NCBI GenBank assembly: GCA_025060055.1
Contig: JANXCK010000199.1
Span: 1 to 12,832, forward strand
From: Fimbriimonadales bacterium
GTDB taxonomy: Bacteria > Armatimonadota > Fimbriimonadia > Fimbriimonadales > GBS-DC
Reading direction: 5' to 3'
DNA: 12,832 nucleotides
Shown: positions 6,208-12,568 of the stretch, piece by piece
Position numbering within the stretch: position 1 is the first letter of the stretch
How the letters are laid out: the number at the start of each line of letters is the position of its first letter
Position numbers and translations under genes: made by a program
Notes under the pieces: model-generated
Told to the model about the DNA's origin: nothing
What the model saw: the letters and a program-made list of their open reading frames with translations, nothing else
Databases searched by the model: none

Positions 6208-6309
6208 GGCACGGGCATCTTGCTCGTGCCACTGTAGCACGGACAGTCGTGTCCGTGCTTCTCGTCGGCGGGGACGCCGATGCTACAGCTTGGACAGGAC
6301 TGTCCAAGC
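6208..6309. repeat. Four-hairpin intergenic element, copy 1
   Basis: Four hairpins lie in tandem between truA and rplM: 6208-6230 (9-bp stem with one G.T), 6237-6258 (GCACGGAC/GTCCGTGC), 6264-6281 (GTCGGCG, GGGA loop, one G.T) and 6287-6309. CTGTA (6232-6236) can pair with TACAG (6284-6288) around hairpins 2 and 3 to give a three-way junction, competing with the edge of hairpin 4. Bases 6237-6309 match 7238-7310 at 72 of 73 positions. A weaker hairpin (GCACG/CGTGC, 6308-6323) follows only in this copy. No coding potential and no T-runs. Confidence 0.85.
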
Positions 6310-6362
6310 ACGAGTACCCGTGCGATTGGCTGGGATGCCGTGCAACGAAGGAGGCAGTCGCT

Positions 6363-6794
6363 ATGCTACAGCGAAGCTATACGATGAAAAAGAACGAGAT
6401 CCAGCGCAACTGGTGGGTTGTGGACGCGGCGGGCAAGCCTGTCGGGCGTGTCGCCGCGCAGGTCGCACGCCTGCTGCAAGGCAAGCACAAGCCCACCTAC
6501 ACGCCCCACATGGATATGGGCGACCATGTGATTGTGCTGAACGCGGAGAAGGCAATCTTCACAGGCAAGAAGATGGAGGAGGTCATCTACCACCACACGA
6601 TGCATCCAGGCGGGCTGCGTGCGTACACACGGCGCAAGATGATGACCGAGAAACCCGAAAAGATGATGACGCGCGTGGTGAGCCGCATGCTGCCCAAAAA
6701 CAAGCTCCGCGCGCGCATGCTCAAGCGCCTGCGCGTATTTCAAGGCGCAGAGCATCCCCACGCAGCGCAGCAGCCTCAGCCCTACGAACTCTAA
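6363..6794 (+). CDS. rplM: Large-subunit ribosomal protein uL13
   Basis: uL13 is an early-assembly 50S protein. The 143-aa product has RNWWVVDAAGKPVGRVAAQV, GKHKPTYTPHMDMGDHVIVL, NAEKAIFTGKKMEE, MLPKNKLRARMLKRLRVFQG and the C-terminal EHPHAAQQPQPYEL, all typical. SD AAGGAGG (6348-6354) fixes the ATG at 6363. In-frame codons further upstream come from the repeat element and are not part of uL13. It is separated from truA by that 102-bp element, so the rplM-rpsI pair may be a separate transcription or processing unit. Confidence 0.96.
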   Translation: MLQRSYTMKKNEIQRNWWVVDAAGKPVGRVAAQVARLLQGKHKPTYTPHMDMGDHVIVLNAEKAIFTGKKMEEVIYHHTMHPGGLRAYTRRKMMTEKPEKMMTRVVSRMLPKNKLRARMLKRLRVFQGAEHPHAAQQPQPYEL

Positions 6795-6806
6795 GGAGGC
6801 TTGATG

Positions 6807-7199
6807 ATGGAAACCATCCGCTACTATGGCACTGGGCGACGCAAAACCGCTTCGGCGCGCGTGTGGCTGATGCCAGGCGAAGGCAAAATCACCATCAACG
6901 GGCGCGAAGCCCCCGAATACCTGCGCCGCCCAATTCTGGAGCGCATCATAACGCAACCGTTGCGCCTGCTGGGACTGGAAGGGCAGTACGACATCAAGGC
7001 GACGGTGCGGGGCGGCGGGCTGTCGGGGCAGGCGGGCGCGATTCGGCACGGCGTGGCACGCGCCTTGCTGCAGGTCAACCCCGAATATCGCATCCCGCTC
7101 AAACAGAACGGACTGCTGACCCGCGACGCCCGCGAGAAAGAGCGCAAGAAGTACGCACGCCACGGCGCACGACGCGGATTCCAGTATGTGAAACGCTAA
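6807..7199 (+). CDS. rpsI: Small-subunit ribosomal protein uS9
   Basis: uS9 contacts P-site tRNA through its C-terminal tail. The 130-aa product has YYGTGRRKTASARVWLMPGE, ITINGREAPEYL, GGGLSGQAGAIRHGVARALL and the C-terminal ERKKYARHGARRGFQYVKR. SD AAGGAGG at 6793-6799 overlaps the rplM stop. Three start codons in a row (TTG 6801, ATG 6804, ATG 6807) are possible; 6807 gives the best SD spacing (7 nt) and the usual N-terminus. rplM-rpsI is a near-universal pair. Confidence 0.96.
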   Translation: METIRYYGTGRRKTASARVWLMPGEGKITINGREAPEYLRRPILERIITQPLRLLGLEGQYDIKATVRGGGLSGQAGAIRHGVARALLQVNPEYRIPLKQNGLLTRDAREKERKKYARHGARRGFQYVKR

Positions 7200-7208
7200 T
7201 CTTACGCA

Positions 7209-7311
7209 GCACGGGCATCCTTGCCCGTGCAATCGTGGCACGGACAGTCGTGTCCGTGCTTCTCGTCGGCGGGGACGCCGACGCTACAGCTTGGACAGGA
7301 CTGTCCAAGCT
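7209..7311. repeat. Four-hairpin intergenic element, copy 2
   Basis: The same orientation and hairpin order as the copy at 6208-6309: 7209-7230 (GCACGGGC/GCCCGTGC), 7238-7259, 7265-7282 (now with a perfect C/G closing pair) and 7288-7311 (AGCTTGGACA/TGTCCAAGCT). It occupies almost the whole rpsI-purD gap and ends 13 nt before the purD ATG. The outer junction stem is kept as GTGGC/GCTAC through a G.T pair where copy 1 has GTAGC/GCTAC. The shared octamer GATTGGCT lies just after both copies (6324-6331 and 7317-7324). Confidence 0.85.
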
Positions 7312-7324
7312 ACTGGGATTGGCT

Positions 7325-8587
7325 ATGCGCATCCTCCTTGTGGGTAGTGGTGGGCGCGAGCACACGCTGGCGTGGAAACTGCGCCAGAGTGCGCACTGCG
7401 ACGCGCTCTACGCCGCGCCTGGCAACGCAGGCATAGCGCAACTTGCCGAGTGCGTCCCGATCGCGCCCAAAGCCATCCCCGAACTCGTCGCCTTTGCAAC
7501 TCAGAACGCGATCGACTTCGTGGTGGTCGGTCCCGAATCGCCCCTGATTGCAGGACTCGCCGATGCGCTGCAGGAAGCGGGTATTCCGTGCTTCGGTCCT
7601 ACGCGCGCTGCTGCGCAACTGGAGGGGAGCAAAGCCTTCGCCAAGCAAGTTCTGGCACAGGTGAACGCCCCGACAGCCCCCTTTGCCGTGTTCGACGACC
7701 CCGACGCTGCCCAAGCGTACTTGCGCGAGCGGTTCCTTGATCGCCCATGCGTGGTCAAGGCGGACGGCGAGGCGTTAGGCAAAGGTGTGTTCGTATGCGA
7801 CACGCTGGGCGACGCGCTGGACGCCGTAGAGTTCCTGATGGTGGAGCGCGGCTTGGGCGAGGCGGGACGGCGCATCGTGATTGAAGACCGCCTGCATGGG
7901 CGCGAAATGTCGCTGCTGTGCCTCACAGACGGACACATCGCGCTCCCGATGCCCCCCGTGCGCGACTACAAACGCGCGTTAGATGGCGATCGCGGACCGA
8001 ACACGGGCGGCATGGGCTGCTACACGCCTCTGCCCGACGCGACACCTGCGCTCATCGAGGCGGCAATGCACACGATTGTGCGCCCCGTGATCGACGAAAT
8101 GGCGCGCCGCGCCACACCCTATCGCGGTGTCCTCTACGCAGGGCTGATGGTGCAAGAGGAACAGCCGTACACGCTGGAGTTCAACTGTCGCTTCGGCGAC
8201 CCTGAAGCGCAGGTGCTGATGCCGTTGCTGGCGGGCGACCTCGTGGAACTGATGGTGGCGACGGTGGAGGGCAGATTGCACGAGACCGCGCTGCGCTTTA
8301 GCCCGCGCGCGGCGGTCTGCCTCGTGCTGGCGTCAGGCGGCTACCCCAGCGAGTATCGCACAGGGCTGCCTATTGAGGGGCTGGAACAGGCGAGCCAGCG
8401 GACGGATGTGCTGATTTTCCACGCAGGCACGCGCTACGAGGACGGACGCCTCGTCACAGGTGGCGGGCGCGTGCTGAATGTGGTCGGCTTGGGCGATACC
8501 CTCGCTCAGGCACGCGCGAACGCTTATTCCGCCGCCCAGCAAATCCACTTCGAGGGCATGTACTACCGCAACGATATTGCGCAGTAG
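7325..8587 (+). CDS. purD: Phosphoribosylamine-glycine ligase (GAR synthetase)
   Basis: PurD joins phosphoribosylamine and glycine using ATP in step two of de novo purine synthesis. The 420-aa product starts MRILLVGSGGREHTLAWKL, has APGNAGIAQ (31-39) and VVVGPESPLIAGLADAL, and an ATP-grasp domain with VVKADGEALGKGVFV (143-157), GDRGPNTGGMG (221-231) and LEFNCRFGDPEAQ (284-296). A C-terminal domain ends GGGRVLNVVGLGDTL. Length is typical. Variants: KADGEALGKG where KADGLAAGKG is usual, and DYKR for DHKR. The frame is open upstream to 6170, but the family alignment places the start at 7325. There is no clear SD; the start lies 13 nt after repeat copy 2. Confidence 0.95.
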   Translation: MRILLVGSGGREHTLAWKLRQSAHCDALYAAPGNAGIAQLAECVPIAPKAIPELVAFATQNAIDFVVVGPESPLIAGLADALQEAGIPCFGPTRAAAQLEGSKAFAKQVLAQVNAPTAPFAVFDDPDAAQAYLRERFLDRPCVVKADGEALGKGVFVCDTLGDALDAVEFLMVERGLGEAGRRIVIEDRLHGREMSLLCLTDGHIALPMPPVRDYKRALDGDRGPNTGGMGCYTPLPDATPALIEAAMHTIVRPVIDEMARRATPYRGVLYAGLMVQEEQPYTLEFNCRFGDPEAQVLMPLLAGDLVELMVATVEGRLHETALRFSPRAAVCLVLASGGYPSEYRTGLPIEGLEQASQRTDVLIFHAGTRYEDGRLVTGGGRVLNVVGLGDTLAQARANAYSAAQQIHFEGMYYRNDIAQ

Positions 8588-8591
8588 CCCG

Positions 8592-10298
8592 CTATGCTGC
8601 CCGCGCTGCGCTCGTGCCAAGCTGCACTTGCGCCAGCACCTCTTCCAGCGAGGTCAGCCCATTGCGCACTTTCTGGAGCGCGTCCTGCTGCATCGTGAAC
8701 AGCGTGCCTGGCGGTGCGGCGGCGCGAATCGCCTCACTGTCCGCCTCATGTGCAATCAGACGACGCACAGGCTCACTGACAATAAACAGCTCATACAGCC
8801 CGACGCGCCCCTTGTAGCCGATGTTGTTGCACGCAGTGCAGCCAACAGGCTGGTACGCCTCAAGTGGCGCGCCGCCAAGCAGATTCGTCAGCACAGGGTC
8901 GGTAATGGTGGTCGGCTCTTTGCAGCGGTCGCACAAGCGGCGCACCAGTCGCTGCGCCAGCACGCCCACCAGCGCCGAGTTAATCAGAAACGGCGGGATG
9001 CCCATATCGACAAGGCGTGCGGGCGCGCTGGTCGCGTCGTTGGTGTGCAGCGTTGCCAGCACTAAGTGCCCCGTCATCGCGGCGCGACACGCAATCTCGG
9101 CGGTCTCCGCATCGCGCACCTCGCCGACCAGCACCACATCGGGGTCTTGACGCAAAATCGCACGCAGCTGGTTCGCGAAAGTCAGACCCGCCCGCTCGTT
9201 CACCTGCGACTGCCCGATTCCCTCTATCGTGAACTCCACAGGGTCCTCACAGGTCAGGATGTTGCGTCGGTCGGACTTGATTTGCTGCAGCAGGGCGTAC
9301 AGCGTCGTGCTTTTGCCAGAGCCAGTGGGACCCGTCACCAGAATCATCCCCCACGGCTTGCTGACCAGTTGTATCAGCTCCTGCTCGACCTGTGGAGGCA
9401 TCCCCAGCTGGTTGAGCGTTTTTAGGGCAGTCTCGCGGTTGAGCAAGCGCACGACCACGCGCTCGCCAAACACGGTGGGCAACGAGGAGACGCGGGCGTC
9501 GATTTTGCGCTCGCCCGATTTGAAAGTGAAGCGTCCGTCCTGCGGGCGGCGACGGTCTGCAATATCCATCTCGCCCATCAGTTTCACGCGCGCCAGCACA
9601 GAGGCTTGCAGGCTGCGTGGCACAGTGCGCACAGGATACAGCACACCATCGATGCGCAACCGCACTTGGAGGCGGTTCTCCAACGGCTCGAAGTGAATAT
9701 CACTTGCGCCGCGCTCCACTGCTTCCAGCAAAATGCTGTTCACCAGACGAATCACGGGGGCTTGGTTGACCGTCTGCTCCAGCAGAGTCACATCCTCCAC
9801 GCCATCCCACTCGGACTCTTCGACTTCCAGGTTGTCTGGGGCGTCGTGGAGGGTTGCCTCGTGCGTGCCGTACAGGCGTGCAATCGCTTGCATGAGCCGC
9901 TCTGGGGGGCTAAAAGCGGCTTTGATGAACTTGCCTGTGCTTTGGCGCAGCTGATCGAGCATCTCCACGTTGTTCGGGTCGGCAGTGGCAATCCAGAGCG
10001 TGTTGCCGTCAAGGCGCAACGGCACAACCAGAAAGCGCGTCGCCTCTTGGACACCAATCCACTGGCGCACCTGCTGCGCTCGCTCAATAGTCGCCTCGTG
10101 CAACGGCTCGAAGGGGCACTCCCACTGTTCCGCTTGCGCCTCGTAGTAGTCGTCGGGGGTGATGTAGCCCAGCTCAATCAGCGTTTCGCCCAGCTTTTTG
10201 CCCGTGATGCGCTGCGTTGTCAGCGCTTCTTCCAGCTGCTGCGGCGTGATTTTCCCCTTCTGCAGCAACCATTCGCCCAACCGCTTGACGCCGTACAT
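8592..10298 (-). CDS. pilB: Type IV pilus assembly / type II secretion ATPase (PilB/GspE family)
   Basis: This hexameric cytoplasmic ATPase powers pilus extension or pseudopilus assembly. The 568-aa protein has an N-terminal MshEN-type domain (residues ~1-145) and the family segment APVIRLVNSILLEAVERGAS with SDIHFEP (199-205). It then has Walker A GPTGSGKST (323-331), Walker B DPDVVLVGEVRD (385-396), the His box HLVLATLHTND (411-421) and a four-Cys zinc site (C456, C459, C487, C490). This layout fits PilB/GspE rather than the retraction ATPase PilT. SD AGGAGT at 10309-10304. It converges on purD with 4 bp between stop codons. No pilC, pilT or pilin genes are in view, so pilus versus secretion use is unresolved. 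Confidence 0.92.
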   Translation of the reverse strand: MYGVKRLGEWLLQKGKITPQQLEEALTTQRITGKKLGETLIELGYITPDDYYEAQAEQWECPFEPLHEATIERAQQVRQWIGVQEATRFLVVPLRLDGNTLWIATADPNNVEMLDQLRQSTGKFIKAAFSPPERLMQAIARLYGTHEATLHDAPDNLEVEESEWDGVEDVTLLEQTVNQAPVIRLVNSILLEAVERGASDIHFEPLENRLQVRLRIDGVLYPVRTVPRSLQASVLARVKLMGEMDIADRRRPQDGRFTFKSGERKIDARVSSLPTVFGERVVVRLLNRETALKTLNQLGMPPQVEQELIQLVSKPWGMILVTGPTGSGKSTTLYALLQQIKSDRRNILTCEDPVEFTIEGIGQSQVNERAGLTFANQLRAILRQDPDVVLVGEVRDAETAEIACRAAMTGHLVLATLHTNDATSAPARLVDMGIPPFLINSALVGVLAQRLVRRLCDRCKEPTTITDPVLTNLLGGAPLEAYQPVGCTACNNIGYKGRVGLYELFIVSEPVRRLIAHEADSEAIRAAAPPGTLFTMQQDALQKVRNGLTSLEEVLAQVQLGTSAARAA

Positions 10299-10303
10299 GG
10301 TAC

Positions 10304-10343
10304 ACTCCTGCAGGAATTATCGGCGTCTGGGGCGTATTCTTAA
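10304..10343 (-). promoter_or_regulatory. Candidate pilB promoter and SD
   Basis: On the - strand the -10 is GATAAT (10321-10316, 5 of 6). A weak -35 TTAAGA (10343-10338) gives a 16-bp spacer. The SD AGGAGT (10309-10304) follows after 6 nt. The predicted transcript would begin near the SD, as for infA and the 48-aa gene. This lies within the 132-bp divergent region with the 303-aa gene. Confidence 0.4.
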
Positions 10344-10383
10344 ACGCAAGAAGACGGCTTTTTGCTCCATATGGTCTCTGAGG

Positions 10384-10412
10384 CTGACTCCAGAAGCCCG
10401 AAACGCCTTAAT
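10384..10412 (+). promoter_or_regulatory. Weak candidate promoter of the 303-aa gene
   Basis: CTGACT (10384-10389) and CTTAAT (10407-10412) are each 4 of 6 to consensus with a 17-bp spacer. The SD GAGGAGG (10417-10423) starts 4 nt after. The hexamers are weak; the call rests mainly on spacing and on the same promoter-SD geometry seen at better promoters in the window. Confidence 0.25.
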
Positions 10413-10430
10413 CGTAGAGGAGGCATCAAG

Positions 10431-11342
10431 ATGTATCAGCCGAATCGCTTGCTTACCAACCCTGTGAATAAATATATAGTAGAGTTGGCAAAAAAGTGGA
10501 CAGGATATGAGCTTTTGCTACGCCCGTCGCGGCGGTTCCTGTTTCACAACTTGTACCGTCCGAACGCGTATGTACCGGAGTTCAACAAGCCGTGTTTCGG
10601 GGTACTCTGCCTGCAAGAGGATCGCGAGAAGCGTCCGCTGTTGGTGCTGGAGACCGAGGCGCAACTCAGCGAGGCGCTGCGCCAGTCGTACCGCGAGTGC
10701 GGCATCCTCTGGCTGGAAATCTACGAAGGACCTGCAGGCATCCACTTCTACAGCGAGCACGGCAGCATTCGCCTTGAGATGAGCAGCTCGGTCGCGCAGA
10801 TGGACACGGCGCTGCGGGCGCCGCTGGCGTGGATTCACGAGCGAGTGGAACACCACTACATCCCGCAGGGACGGCTAATTCAAAGCTTCCACGAGCGCGT
10901 GCTGCGCGAGGCAATTGATATTCTCGTAGAGCAGTACCCCATCGAGTGCCATCACCAAATGCCGTTTGGGTTCGTCACGGGTTATCGGGCGCAGATGCCC
11001 CCGCAAATTGCACGCTCGGCAGTGGATGTCGTGCTATTAGTGAGCGCTCAGCTCAATCCCGACGGTATCGTGCTGCTGCCGATTAATCTGAACCTGCACA
11101 ACGCCCATGTCGCGAATGAGCAGACCACCGAGAAAGACCGCCTAATGTGCGAGTTCGCCCGCGAAATCGGAATGCCGTTTCTGACAATTCGCGCAGCGGA
11201 GCAGCCCGACGCCTATGTGTTCTCGGCGCCCTCACTGGACGAGAAGGCAATCACAGTGGTCGGGCGTGCGCCTGCTGACTGGGCAAACGCCATCCGCCCC
11301 TTTGTGGAAGCTGCCCTTGAAACCTTGAGTCTCGCGCCCTGA
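10431..11342 (+). CDS. Unassigned 303-aa protein, possible DUF2726/PD-(D/E)XK-like C-terminal part
   Basis: I do not firmly recognise this protein. The ATG at 10431 is set by SD GAGGAGG (10417-10423). There is no signal peptide or membrane segment. The N-terminal ~150 residues are unassigned. From about 154, ERVLREAIDILVEQYPIE, then AVDVVLLVSA (D199), then EKDRLMCEFAREIGMPFLTI (234-253) follow the layout of DUF2726 proteins, a PD-(D/E)XK-like fold. The expected ELDG-type catalytic strand is replaced by LLPINLNLHNAH (215-226), lacking the acidic pair, so a nuclease would probably be inactive. The similarity is judged by eye and could be chance. The gene is divergent from pilB, and a promoter for the next gene begins within its last codons. 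Confidence 0.6.
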   Translation: MYQPNRLLTNPVNKYIVELAKKWTGYELLLRPSRRFLFHNLYRPNAYVPEFNKPCFGVLCLQEDREKRPLLVLETEAQLSEALRQSYRECGILWLEIYEGPAGIHFYSEHGSIRLEMSSSVAQMDTALRAPLAWIHERVEHHYIPQGRLIQSFHERVLREAIDILVEQYPIECHHQMPFGFVTGYRAQMPPQIARSAVDVVLLVSAQLNPDGIVLLPINLNLHNAHVANEQTTEKDRLMCEFAREIGMPFLTIRAAEQPDAYVFSAPSLDEKAITVVGRAPADWANAIRPFVEAALETLSLAP

Positions 11343-11353
11343 TGGGGTATAAT
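11325..11353 (+). promoter_or_regulatory. Strong sigma70-type promoter for the 48-aa gene
   Basis: The -35 TTGAGT (11325-11330, 4 of 6), an exact 17-bp spacer and a perfect -10 TATAAT (11348-11353). The -35 lies within the end of the preceding gene. The SD GGAGG (11360-11364) begins 6 nt after the -10, so the leader would be about 10 nt. This is the best promoter match in the window. Confidence 0.7.
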
Positions 11354-11369
11354 GCGCTTGGAGGCAACT

Positions 11370-11516
11370 ATGAACAAGCTCGGTCTGATTCTGGTGCTGG
11401 CAGCGCTGCTGGGTGCAGGCGCTGCGGCGTTAGTCATCGGTGCGAAGAGCGGCGAAGTCAATCCTTCAGCGGTCGTGACGACACCAAAGAAGTCGTCCTG
11501 CTGTCCGGGGCACTAA
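11370..11516 (+). CDS. 48-aa single-pass membrane or exported peptide with C-terminal Cys-Cys
   Basis: The short ORF starts MNKLGLILVLAALLGAGAAA, a single hydrophobic helix at residues ~4-24, followed by a ~24-residue polar tail ending KKSSCCPGH. It has its own promoter (TATAAT at 11348) and SD (GGAGG, 11360-11364, 5-nt spacing), which argues that it is real despite its size. The positive residue before the helix predicts an inner-membrane anchor or signal peptide with the tail outside. There is no lipobox at the helix end. The C-terminal CCPGH could bind a metal or form a disulfide. No family is recognised. Confidence 0.65.
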   Translation: MNKLGLILVLAALLGAGAAALVIGAKSGEVNPSAVVTTPKKSSCCPGH

Positions 11517-11630
11517 GCGCGAACGCTCCTACGCCACAACGCGCGGCGCACTCGGTTATACCTGTGCGTGCGCTCTGCTCCGCGCTGCGCTCGGAAGGGG
11601 ACAAGTGGTTCGAATAGCGCAATCGCTTCC

Positions 11631-11651
11631 ATTCCGCGCTCAGCGCGGAAT
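11631..11651. repeat. 21-bp palindrome in the gap before the GalU-like gene
   Basis: ATTCCGCGCT (11631-11640) and its exact reverse complement (11642-11651) flank a single C. It lies in the 149-bp gap 11517-11665, 14 nt before the next start codon. Its GC-rich arms followed by TTCTGACATTC do not make a proper terminator. The gap otherwise holds only GC-rich sequence of interspersed-repeat character, with no ORF or RNA gene recognised. Confidence 0.6.
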
Positions 11652-11665
11652 TCTGACATTCAACA

Positions 11666-12568
11666 GTGCTTACCGACTGGACGATTCGCAAAGCGATTGT
11701 TCCGATGGCGGGCTTGGGCACGCGCCTGTACCCCATCGGCGTGGTGTTGCCAAAGGGGTTGATGCCGTTCGTGTTGGCGGACGGCACGCTCACGACAGGA
11801 TTACAGCTGATTGCTGAATCGCTGCTGGCAGCGGGCATCCAGCAGATTGGGGTCGTGGTCTCTCCTGAAAATCGCCCTGTGTACGAGGCGTTTCTGGACG
11901 GTGGCGACGAGCGCTATGTGCCTGCCCGAAACCGACGCCCCATCCTTCAGCAGACCTACGCCGCGCTCCAACGCCTTCGGAGCCATCTTGTTTTTATCGA
12001 GCAGCATGAGCCTCTGGGCTTGGGGCACGCCGTGTGGTGCGCGCGTGCTTTCGCGGAGGGCGAGCCTGTGGCGATTCTGCTGGGCGACCACATCCCGCTG
12101 CCACCCAACTCGCCCGCCATGATTAGCGCGGCGATGGGTCTTTTCAAGAGCCGCCAAGCCCCCGTGTACGGTGTGCATCGCGTGCCGCTGCACAAAGTTG
12201 CACTCTACGGCATTTTACGCGGCGAGCCGACTGAGACCCCACGCTGCTACCGACTGCTCCAACTCCACGAGAAGCCGACGCCCGAATACGCTCAGCGTTA
12301 TCTGCGCACGGCGGGCTTGAGCGCGGATGAGTTCTTCGCGCACAACGGGGTCTACCTGTTTACGCCTGAGTTGTGGGAGGTGCAGGCGCGAATTGCGACG
12401 GAGCATGACGCGGCGCAGGGTGAGTGGACGCTCACCTATGCCCAGCAACGCCTGCTGCAACAAATGCCCGCCTACCTGTGTGAATCGGAGCAGGAGGGGC
12501 TGGATTTCGGCACGGCATCAGAGTACCGACGCGCGTTCTGCTGCTTGGCAGGGTGTAGCGATGTATAA
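11666..12568 (+). CDS. GalU-like sugar-phosphate nucleotidyltransferase (probable UTP-glucose-1-phosphate uridylyltransferase)
   Basis: Enzymes of this family join a nucleoside triphosphate with a sugar 1-phosphate, for GalU yielding UDP-glucose for envelope polysaccharides. The 300-aa product, close to E. coli GalU length, has the nucleotide-binding loop IVPMAGLGTRLYPIG (11-25) with LPKGLMPF and K30. It then has GLGHAVWCAR (118-127), the metal Asp in ILLGDHIPL (D141), LHEKP (201-205) and GLDFGTASEYRRAF. It is divergent enough that base and sugar specificity are not certain. The start is GTG at 11666; an in-frame stop at 11654 limits alternatives, and no SD is visible. Its stop overlaps the next gene by 8 bp. 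Confidence 0.8.
   Translation: MLTDWTIRKAIVPMAGLGTRLYPIGVVLPKGLMPFVLADGTLTTGLQLIAESLLAAGIQQIGVVVSPENRPVYEAFLDGGDERYVPARNRRPILQQTYAALQRLRSHLVFIEQHEPLGLGHAVWCARAFAEGEPVAILLGDHIPLPPNSPAMISAAMGLFKSRQAPVYGVHRVPLHKVALYGILRGEPTETPRCYRLLQLHEKPTPEYAQRYLRTAGLSADEFFAHNGVYLFTPELWEVQARIATEHDAAQGEWTLTYAQQRLLQQMPAYLCESEQEGLDFGTASEYRRAFCCLAGCSDV

Noticed and set aside
6170..7324. Long in-frame extension upstream of purD
   Set aside because: It runs through the repeat elements, rplM and rpsI in the wrong frame; PurD family alignment starts at 7325.
7209..7324. Riboswitch upstream of purD
   Set aside because: The same sequence occurs before rplM, and it lacks purine or other recognised aptamer core features, so a repeat is the better explanation.
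11600..11625. tRNA T-loop-like GGTTCGAAT
   Set aside because: The flanking bases do not form a T-stem, and no acceptor or anticodon arms can be found.
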